Below are positions 42,509 to 49,858 of a stretch of 64,000 nt of DNA, piece after piece. The stretch is from FEN-1139 sp964396375. GTDB lineage: Bacteria; Myxococcota_A; Polyangia; Polyangiales; Polyangiaceae. The position numbers and the translations under genes were made by a program. Each line of letters opens with the position of its first letter. Positions within the stretch are counted from its first letter, which is position 1. Where the stretch lies: assembly GCA_964396375.1 (NCBI GenBank), contig CAYNEY010000021.1:32979-96978 (forward strand), given 5' to 3'. The notes below the pieces were generated by a model. It was not told the origin of the DNA. It saw only the letters and a program-made list of their open reading frames with translations, and did no database searches.

Positions 42509-45500
42509 ATGGCAGAATCCCCGGTGTTCCAGGCCGTCCCTTCGGAGCTCGATTTCCCCGCTTTCGAGACCAAGATCCTCGAGCTGTGGCGCACCGCGCG
42601 CATTTTCGAGAAGGGGCTCGAGCAGACCCCGAAGGATGCGCCTCGCTTCGTGTTCTACGAAGGACCGCCCACCGCCAATGGGGTTCCCCACAACGGGCAT
42701 GTGCTGACTCGGGTGATGAAGGACCTGTTTCCTCGCTACCGCTCCATGTGCGGCGATCGGGTCGATCGCAAGGCAGGCTGGGACACCCACGGTTTGCCAG
42801 TCGAGGTCGAGGTGGAGAAGGACCTGCGGATCCATGGTAAGAGCGCCATCCTCGAGTATGGCGTCGAGCCTTTCGTCGCGCGGTGTATCGACAGTGTGTT
42901 TCGTTACACCACCGATTGGGAACAGCTGACTGAACGGATCGGGTTCTGGGTGAACCTGAAGGATGCCTACGTAACCTACCATCGCTCCTACGTGGAGAGC
43001 GTGTGGTGGGCGCTTGGTGAGCTCTTCGACAAGGGCTTGCTCTACCAGGGACACAAGGTGGTGTGGTGGTGGGCACAGGGCGGTACGGCGCTGTCCGCCG
43101 CGGAGGTTGGTCTCGGCTACAAGATGGTCGACGACCCCAGCGTATACGTGGCTTTCCCCCTGGTTGATGAGCCGAGCACGGCCTTGGTGGTCTGGACCAC
43201 GACCCCCTGGACCTTACCTTCCAATCACTATGCAGCGGTGCGTGGGGATTGTGAGTATCAGGTGGTGGAGCGCGGCGAGCCTCTGCCCAATGCTCGAACG
43301 CGCGCCTGGCCGCTGGATATCAAGCGTCTGATTGTGGCCGGTCCGCGCCGAGCCGACCTCGAGAAGAAGCTTGGGGTGGAACTGGTGGTGACCCGCACGT
43401 TGCTTGGACGTGACCTCGAGGGAATGCGGTACGTTCCGCCCTTCGATCTCTATTACGCCAGGGATGCCGAGCGTACCATCCAGCGTCGCGACGGCTCGAC
43501 GCAGCTGTATGGCTGGTGCGTGATCGTCGAAGACTTCGTCACGCTCGACACGGGTACCGGTATCGTGCACATCGCTCCGGCATTTGGGGACGATGACAAC
43601 CGCGCCCACCTGCGCCGGCTGGCCCACGTGCGCGAGCCTGAGCGCGTGGAATTGCTGTGCGCCATCGAGCCAGACGGCACCTTCAAACAAGAACTAGGCG
43701 CCCGGTACGCGGGGCGCTGGGTCAAGCAAGCGGATCGGGACATCATAAGGGAGCTTTCAGAACGTGGCCGACTGCTGTTCGAGGAGCAGGTCCGTCACGA
43801 ATACCCTTACTGTTGGCGGGCGGACGCTGACCCACTGATCCAAATGGCGCGCCCCGCCTGGTTCATTCGTACCACCTCGCGTCTCGACGACGCGATCCGA
43901 AATAGCCAGGCAGTCAACTTCATCCCCGAGCACATCAAGGAGGGGCGGTTCGGCGATTTTCTGCGCAACAACGTGGACTGGGCGCTCTCCCGAGAGCGCT
44001 ACTGGGGCACCCCACTCAACGTATGGATCTGCGAGGCAGATCCCGAGCACCGTCATGCACCGCGCAGCACCCGCGAGATCCTCGAGCGCAACCCGCGAGC
44101 CTTCGAACACTTCGACCAAGCGAAACAGAAGGATCCTGGGCTGAGCGAGCACCTCATCGTGCACAAGCCCTGGATCGATCAGGTCAGCTTTCCGTGCCCC
44201 ACGTGTGGGGCAACCATGCGGCGTGTGCCGGAGGTCATCGATTGCTGGTTCGACTCCGGGTGCATGCCCTTCGCCCAGTGGGGATTCCCCCACGCCGAAG
44301 GCTCTCTTGAGCGTTTTCGTGAGGCTTTCCCGGCGGATTTCATCAGTGAGGCGATCGATCAGACGCGCGGATGGTTCTACTCCTTGTTGATGATATCCAG
44401 CCTGGTTTTCGACGAAGGGACCCAGAAGCGCATGGGGTTGGGCTCGGTTCGGCCGGCGCCGCACCCCTACAAGACCTGCATCGTTCTCGGTCACGTCTGC
44501 GACCGGGAAGGGAAGAAGGAGAGCAAGAGCCGTGGCAATTACACCCCACCGGAGGTGATTCTCGATCGGGTGCAGATGGACTTCGCGGTTCTGGAGGAGA
44601 CCTGTGGAGAGCAAGGCGGCTGGAGTGTCGCGATTGCTCCCGAGGACCTGGAGGGAATGGATCTCGGGGCCGGCGCGGTGGTGGACGTCTCGTGTCGAGC
44701 GCGCCCCGAAGTCCATGTGCAGGCGGTGATTGCGCCGAAGAAGGGGCTACCACGTCGCGTGGTTGCCCTTTCACCGGGACTTGCCGACCTGTTGGGGGCG
44801 AGTCCCGCCTTGACCGGGCTCGACACGCGCCCGGTCGAAGTGCCTCGCCTTCCCGTCGAGCAACGGGTGACCCTGTGGGATCTCAACACGCCTGCACCGG
44901 GCGCGGATGCTTTCCGATGGTTCTTCTATGCATCCAGTCCACCGTACTCGAATACCCGGCATTCCCTGAAAAACGTGCGCTCGGCTCAGCGGGAGTTTCT
45001 GATCAAGCTTCGGCACGTCTATCAGTTCTTCGTCATCTACGGGACGATCGACGGCTGGTCCCCGAGGCTTTCAGAGCATGCAGGTCCGGTGCTCGCCGAG
45101 CGTCCCTTGCTCGATCGCTTCATCATGTCCGAGCTGTCGTTGGTGACCGAGCAGGTGCGTCGGCATCTCGATGTGTTCGCACCCTACGAGGCTGCCCAAG
45201 CGCTGATTGAGTTCGTGGAAACACTCTCGAACTGGTACGTGCGTCGGAGTCGGGAGCGGTTCTGGGCGAGCGGTCTGGGTGCGGACAAGCGCGCCGCCTA
45301 CAGCACCCTTTATGAGGTGTTGGTCACGACTAGCAAGCTCATCGCTCCGTTCGTGCCCTTCTTCGCCGAGGAGATGTATCAGAACCTGGTGGTGGGTGTG
45401 GGGATCGAAGCTCGACAAAGCGTTCACCACGAGTGCTATCCAGAGCCCAATCCGCAGCATGTGGATCGAACTCTCGCGTCGACCATGCGCGCCGTACGGC

Positions 45501-46225
45501 AGATCGTAAGCCTGGGTCTTTCCGTGCGCACGCGCGAGAGACTCAAGGTGCGCCAGCCGCTTTCGCGAGTGGATGTGGTGCTCAATGAGGAGGAGCTGCG
45601 CGAGGCTGTCCTGCTCCACCGAGATTTGATCGCGGAAGAGCTGAACGTGCACGAGGTTCGGCTGATGCTGCGGGAGCACGAGGCAGGCGCTATCCGCTTC
45701 CGGATCAAGCCGAATTTCCGTGCGCTCGGGCCGCGGTTGGGCAAAGAGGTTCAGGCGGTGAAGGCTCTGCTTGCAACCGCCAACCCGGCGATGCTGCACG
45801 CGGAGTTGGCGCGAACGGGTAGGATGACGCTCGCCCTACCGAACCAGACCATCGCGCTCAGCGCTGAGGAGGTGGAGGTGGCCGTGGAGGCGGAGCCCGG
45901 GTTCGCGGCGGAAACTGGTCCGGTAGCGGTGGTGGTGCTGCACACCGCGCTCACTCCCGAGCTGATTGACGAGGGATTGTTGCGGGAAGTTCTGAGCCGT
46001 ATCCAGGCGGCGCGCAAGGATCAGAAGTTGGAGTTTTCTGCGCGGATCGACCTCGACGTCGAGGCCTCCCCTCACATTGCCAGCATCATCTTGGCCCACC
46101 AAGAGACGATTCGCACCGAGTGCTTGGTCGAGGAGCTTCGGTGGGGCAAGGTGGCGGACGGTGTTGAGGTCACACTCTCTGAGCACCAGGTACGGTTCCA
46201 GATCAGGCAGCGACAGGACATTTGA
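42509..46225 (+). CDS. ileS: Isoleucyl-tRNA synthetase with insertion after the KMSKS loop
   Basis: A 1238-residue class I synthetase. The HIGH-equivalent HNGH is in GPPTANGVPHNGHVL, the CP1 editing domain has TTPWTLPSNHYAAV and the ATP-loop reads KKESKSRGNYTPPEV (near 670), so the usual KMSKS Met is Glu. A segment of about 100-110 residues (ILDRVQMDFAVLEETCGE through LWDLNTPAP) lies between this loop and the ADAFRWFFYASSPP motif, where other IleRS have only about 20 residues. The C-terminal tRNA-binding part is present and no C-terminal Zn Cys cluster is obvious. ATG at 42509. Confidence 0.95.
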   Translation: MAESPVFQAVPSELDFPAFETKILELWRTARIFEKGLEQTPKDAPRFVFYEGPPTANGVPHNGHVLTRVMKDLFPRYRSMCGDRVDRKAGWDTHGLPVEVEVEKDLRIHGKSAILEYGVEPFVARCIDSVFRYTTDWEQLTERIGFWVNLKDAYVTYHRSYVESVWWALGELFDKGLLYQGHKVVWWWAQGGTALSAAEVGLGYKMVDDPSVYVAFPLVDEPSTALVVWTTTPWTLPSNHYAAVRGDCEYQVVERGEPLPNARTRAWPLDIKRLIVAGPRRADLEKKLGVELVVTRTLLGRDLEGMRYVPPFDLYYARDAERTIQRRDGSTQLYGWCVIVEDFVTLDTGTGIVHIAPAFGDDDNRAHLRRLAHVREPERVELLCAIEPDGTFKQELGARYAGRWVKQADRDIIRELSERGRLLFEEQVRHEYPYCWRADADPLIQMARPAWFIRTTSRLDDAIRNSQAVNFIPEHIKEGRFGDFLRNNVDWALSRERYWGTPLNVWICEADPEHRHAPRSTREILERNPRAFEHFDQAKQKDPGLSEHLIVHKPWIDQVSFPCPTCGATMRRVPEVIDCWFDSGCMPFAQWGFPHAEGSLERFREAFPADFISEAIDQTRGWFYSLLMISSLVFDEGTQKRMGLGSVRPAPHPYKTCIVLGHVCDREGKKESKSRGNYTPPEVILDRVQMDFAVLEETCGEQGGWSVAIAPEDLEGMDLGAGAVVDVSCRARPEVHVQAVIAPKKGLPRRVVALSPGLADLLGASPALTGLDTRPVEVPRLPVEQRVTLWDLNTPAPGADAFRWFFYASSPPYSNTRHSLKNVRSAQREFLIKLRHVYQFFVIYGTIDGWSPRLSEHAGPVLAERPLLDRFIMSELSLVTEQVRRHLDVFAPYEAAQALIEFVETLSNWYVRRSRERFWASGLGADKRAAYSTLYEVLVTTSKLIAPFVPFFAEEMYQNLVVGVGIEARQSVHHECYPEPNPQHVDRTLASTMRAVRQIVSLGLSVRTRERLKVRQPLSRVDVVLNEEELREAVLLHRDLIAEELNVHEVRLMLREHEAGAIRFRIKPNFRALGPRLGKEVQAVKALLATANPAMLHAELARTGRMTLALPNQTIALSAEEVEVAVEAEPGFAAETGPVAVVVLHTALTPELIDEGLLREVLSRIQAARKDQKLEFSARIDLDVEASPHIASIILAHQETIRTECLVEELRWGKVADGVEVTLSEHQVRFQIRQRQDI

Positions 46226-46239
46226 GTGACAAAACCCGA

Positions 46240-46277
46240 ACGGGACGACAGAAGGTCTGAGCCTTTGGTCGTCCCGT
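46240..46277. terminator. Strong hairpin between ileS and the Cys-rich lipoprotein gene
   Basis: Perfect 10-bp stem ACGGGACGAC / GTCGTCCCGT extended by AAGG / CCTT inside. On the minus strand it is followed by CGGGTTTTGTC, so it can terminate the convergent lipoprotein gene; on the plus strand the T-tract is missing. Confidence 0.75.
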
Positions 46278-46328
46278 CCAAGCCGCGGCGGTGAGCAGGT
46301 CGGAGACCGCCTCCGCTAGCGTTGGCGC

Positions 46329-46787
46329 TTACTGGGCAGGCGGAGTGGTGGCACCCGAGGGCATGCAGGCTGCACCGAGCGGCGTGGTCATGCAGGCCCA
46401 GCCCGCCTGGCAGTCGTTGTTGGAGCCGCACGGCACCTGGCACTTCTGTGCCTGAAGGTTGCACTTGGCACCAACACAGTCCGCGTCTTGCTTGCAGGCT
46501 AAGGCGAAGGCTGCCGGGGTGGGACTGGCCGCTGCTGCAGTCGGCGCCGCGGCAGGCTGCTGGGGCTGCATCTGAGGCTGCTGCGCCTGAGGCTGTTGCT
46601 GGTAGCCGGGCTGCTGCTGCGCTTGAGGCTGTTGCTGGTAACCAGGCTGCTGCTGCTGGTAGCCGGGCTGCTGCTGGTAGTTCTGCTGCATGGCGGGAGG
46701 CGGAGTCTCCTCCTCCTTTTTGCATCCTGCCAAGAGGAGCAGGGGAAGGGCAGCAAGAACGGTCATTCGAACGAAAGCATTTGTCAT
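46329..46787 (-). CDS. Gln-rich lipoprotein with Cys-rich (Dickkopf-like) C-terminus
   Basis: A 152-residue lipoprotein starting MTNAFVRMTVLAALPLLLLAGCKKEEE, with lipobox LAGC and GAGGA upstream of the ATG. A Gln/Pro/Tyr-rich repeat (QPGYQQQ units) of about 50 residues follows, then an Ala/Pro linker and a compact domain with eight Cys: CKQDADCVGAKCNLQAQKC and CGSNNDCQAGWACMTTPLGAAC. This Cys spacing is like the Dickkopf-type Cys-rich segments common in myxobacterial exported proteins. Function unknown; likely periplasmic or surface. Confidence 0.75.
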   Translation of the reverse strand: MTNAFVRMTVLAALPLLLLAGCKKEEETPPPAMQQNYQQQPGYQQQQPGYQQQPQAQQQPGYQQQPQAQQPQMQPQQPAAAPTAAAASPTPAAFALACKQDADCVGAKCNLQAQKCQVPCGSNNDCQAGWACMTTPLGAACMPSGATTPPAQ

Positions 46788-47073
46788 AGCGTGTGTCCTC
46801 GCAGAGCGAGACGCTAGGTGACAAAGTGCGGGTTCGTCAACCCAGCAGGTGAGTTTTCGATGCTTTGGCGGCAATTGGGGGGTGGGGATTGCCGAAGGCG
46901 GAGCAGACAGTGCCGGGGGTGAGCGCACGGAACTCTGGGGTGGGGCAGACGGAGCAGCCAGGTTGGAATCCAAGTCGGTCGAGGTGGGATGGTTCGGGAT
47001 GTGCAGATAGGGCTGCTCGCCGGGCGAGGACCGGGGGCCGATCTCGCCGCACCTTGACTCTGAAAGATGGTGT

Positions 47074-48297
47074 ATGGTTCGCCAACGGATGCCATTCGGA
47101 TTGGGTAGACCCCATGAGGAGGTGGAGGTCAGGTTCTTTCAGCGGCTGCTCGGAGAGCTGAAGACCGCTCTGCGCCGTCGCCCGGTCCATGAACTCAGGC
47201 TAGCCGGTGTGCTGCGGCTCTTGATTCCCGAGAGTGAGGCGTTGCGCGAGGGAGCGATTGCCGCGTTGGACGTGATGATCCGTCGCAACACGGTGGATCG
47301 ACCATTGTACGCGGCGTGCTTGCGCGCTCTCGCCGAGGTTCAGGAGCCGCGGGTCGCCCCGCTCACGGCGCAAGCGCTGAGCCTCAAAGATGGTCCCGAT
47401 CCGGCCACGCTGGTGGCATCGGGCTTCCTTGACGCACCTGAACTGCGGGAGCCGCTCGCGAGGCTGGTGAGCTCGCGCGTGCCCCATACCGCGTTTGCCG
47501 CGGAGGTGGCGCGGATGGCCCGTGGTGAGTCGAGCCCGGGTCTGCTCGAAGGGATGGCACCACGTCTGAAGGAGGCCTATCGCATCGAACTCTGCAACAA
47601 CCTTCTTTTGCCTCTGATTTGGGCAGGGCGCAAAGTGCCTGGGATCGGGCCAGCTTTGCGGGTGTTGCGAGACACCGAGCGGCACCTGGGGCGTTGGTTG
47701 GTGTTGGCGGAACTGGCGCTCCGAAGCGGTGAGCAGTCGGTTCTGGAGGAGGTCCGTGCTGCCCGTGAGGATAGCCAGAAGAGCACTCGCCCAGCGTGGA
47801 GCTGGGTGCTGTGGGCGCTCGCGCCCGAGGGTGAGATCCCAGAGCAGCGCCCTGGCCTTGAACTCTTGGCGCGGCTCAGCGATCGACCGAGTTCGGAGCG
47901 CGAACTCTCTTTTCTGTTTCGGATCGCCAACGCGGGGCTGCCCGCGGCGCGGGCCGGGCTCGAGAATCTGGTTCGGATGCCGGTCTTGACCGACGCCTTC
48001 CAGATCCGAGCTGCCGGTTACTTGTTGCGCGACTACGGCGTGGCTGAGATGGAGCGGCGCTTGCTCGAGGTGGTGCGGAGCGCGAAGCGTGAACCCCTCC
48101 GAGGTCTGGCCTTGGCAGTTCTGTTCGATGCACGTGGGGACGACAGCCTGCTTTCCGATGTGGACTTTTCTCGCTCGCGTCAGCTCCCCACAGCGGCGTG
48201 GGAAATCCTGGTCCGTATCGCTGCTCGGCGACCCAAGACCGGAAGGCTCGTGTCAGAGCCAACGTTTCGCCGTGTTCAATTGGGGTGGCTGGATTGA
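47074..48297 (+). CDS. Alpha-helical repeat (HEAT-like) protein of unknown function
   Basis: A 407-residue protein without signal peptide or membrane segment, built of repeated Leu-rich helices (LRLAGVLRLLIPESEALREGAIAALDVMI and similar), consistent with HEAT/armadillo-type repeats. The pattern suggests a protein-protein interaction scaffold. ATG 47074 or ATG 47089. The TTG of the next gene overlaps its stop, so it is coupled to a secreted zincin-like protein. Confidence 0.65.
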   Translation: MVRQRMPFGLGRPHEEVEVRFFQRLLGELKTALRRRPVHELRLAGVLRLLIPESEALREGAIAALDVMIRRNTVDRPLYAACLRALAEVQEPRVAPLTAQALSLKDGPDPATLVASGFLDAPELREPLARLVSSRVPHTAFAAEVARMARGESSPGLLEGMAPRLKEAYRIELCNNLLLPLIWAGRKVPGIGPALRVLRDTERHLGRWLVLAELALRSGEQSVLEEVRAAREDSQKSTRPAWSWVLWALAPEGEIPEQRPGLELLARLSDRPSSERELSFLFRIANAGLPAARAGLENLVRMPVLTDAFQIRAAGYLLRDYGVAEMERRLLEVVRSAKREPLRGLALAVLFDARGDDSLLSDVDFSRSRQLPTAAWEILVRIAARRPKTGRLVSEPTFRRVQLGWLD

Positions 48298-49790
48298 AGC
48301 GCGGGCTCAAAATACTGGTTTTGGGCTTGGTGGGCGGGATGGGGGAAGCTGACGGCATGGACGGGACACCCCCGGAGATCCATGTGCTCGATCAGAACCA
48401 TCAACCGCTCGATCCGGCTCGGTTCTGGGCGTCCGTCGCCAAGATCACCCTGCCGCTCCCCTACAGTCCGGCGGATGTGAAGGCGCTTCTCGATGGTGGT
48501 GATGGGACGACCCTCCTTGTGCTCTACACTGGCGAAGGGTCCCCCGTGGCACAGGTGGCAGTGCTCGACGAACAAGGCCGGAAAGTCGAGGCTCGCGACA
48601 TCCCGCTCGTGCCGGTGCGCTGTGTAGGGAATGAGGCCAAAGGTCGTCGCTGTGCGCGCTCACGAACCATCAGACTGGAGTCGGAACCAGCGTCGCGCTA
48701 TCAGGCCTTTCCCACCTGCAAGAGCGATCACTGCTTTTCCGCGCTGCTTGGTGGCCGACTCTCCATAGAAGTGGGAACGACGCGGCAGCTCATCCCAATT
48801 GGTGGGCCGCGAGAGGTCTGGGCCGCTGCGCCACGACTCCGCGTTCAGCTAAGGGGGCGCCTGGTGCGCGAGACCGCTCGTGGGAAGGTGCCATGGGCCG
48901 CAAGCGAGGGCGATGCGCTTCGGCTCATGGCGGGAGCCCTGGACGATGCGGAGCGGATCTGGGGTCAATGCGGGATAGGCTTCGGGCCACGAGCAGAGAG
49001 GGATCTTGTGGTTGTCGACCCTCCGGAGATCCCTCATCTAACCCTGGGTGCTGGCCTTGGCATTGCACCGCCACCAGGGATGATCGGGTTTCGCGCCGCT
49101 GGTCGCGAGGTGAAGGTGGACCAGAACGGGAGCTATGCGCTTCGAGATCTGGTGAGCCTGCTTTTTTCGCGAGCGACCGAGCAGCAGGTCAAGCTTCGTG
49201 TCTATCGGAACCCACCGTCCCATCAGAGTCTTGGTCCGAGCTACGATCTCGTTTTCGCATCCGGGACTGAGGTCACGCCGCTTCCCGCTGGGGCGGGCGA
49301 CAAGGGAGGAGGATTGCTGTTCACCCATGTAGATCTGACCGACGGTCTGACCCATTTCTCAAACTCGGACTCCAACGTTGGCAGTCACGAAGAGCGCGTT
49401 CTGCTCGACCATGTGCTCGACCGCGATCCAATCACAGTGGATGTGGTGGTCGTTCCAAGCTTCGAGCCTGCCGACCGACTCGGAGAGTCTTTCATGGTTG
49501 GCGAGGAGAACCGGTTCGCCAACGTGATCATCCTCAGCGCCGAGGCCCTTGCGGTCTCCCACCGCACCCACGTTCTTGCCCACGAACTGGGTCACGTGTT
49601 GATGCGGCAGCCCGGTCACCCCGATGTGGCTGGCCCCGACACACCATTTCACCTCATGGACGCGGACGCTTCGGACCCATCGGCGCTCGGGCCTCGACGT
49701 CTGTCTGCCGAAGACTGCAGACGAGTGTGGAGTGTATCCGGCCCGGCCCGGCGTGGGGGGATCCTGGTTCCTTGGCCGCTCCCGGAATGA
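48294..49790 (+). CDS. Exported zincin-like protein of unknown function
   Basis: The TTG at 48294 overlaps the previous stop (TTGA) and gives a signal peptide LKRGLKILVLGLVGG; the longer upstream frame is unsupported. The 498-residue protein has two Cys pairs in its middle (RCVGNEAKGRRC and CKSDHC) and a C-terminal zincin motif HVLAHELGHVLMRQPGHPD with a following LMD, i.e. HExxH with a third potential His ligand eight residues later. The spacing is not the standard metzincin HExxHxxGxxH. Fold and substrate are unknown; peptidase activity is plausible but not proven. Confidence 0.66.
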   Translation: MKRGLKILVLGLVGGMGEADGMDGTPPEIHVLDQNHQPLDPARFWASVAKITLPLPYSPADVKALLDGGDGTTLLVLYTGEGSPVAQVAVLDEQGRKVEARDIPLVPVRCVGNEAKGRRCARSRTIRLESEPASRYQAFPTCKSDHCFSALLGGRLSIEVGTTRQLIPIGGPREVWAAAPRLRVQLRGRLVRETARGKVPWAASEGDALRLMAGALDDAERIWGQCGIGFGPRAERDLVVVDPPEIPHLTLGAGLGIAPPPGMIGFRAAGREVKVDQNGSYALRDLVSLLFSRATEQQVKLRVYRNPPSHQSLGPSYDLVFASGTEVTPLPAGAGDKGGGLLFTHVDLTDGLTHFSNSDSNVGSHEERVLLDHVLDRDPITVDVVVVPSFEPADRLGESFMVGEENRFANVIILSAEALAVSHRTHVLAHELGHVLMRQPGHPDVAGPDTPFHLMDADASDPSALGPRRLSAEDCRRVWSVSGPARRGGILVPWPLPE

Positions 49791-49858
49791 ACGCTCACGC
49801 CTGAGGCCGAGTCGCGAGGCTGGACCGGGACCTAGGGTTTCCTGCACAATGCCCGGCC

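Noticed and set aside
42050..43054. Minus-strand ORF of 334 codons
   Set aside because: Antisense to the VanZ-like gene and the start of ileS; no recognisable motif.
43757..44716. Minus-strand ORF of 319 codons
   Set aside because: Antisense to the central part of ileS.
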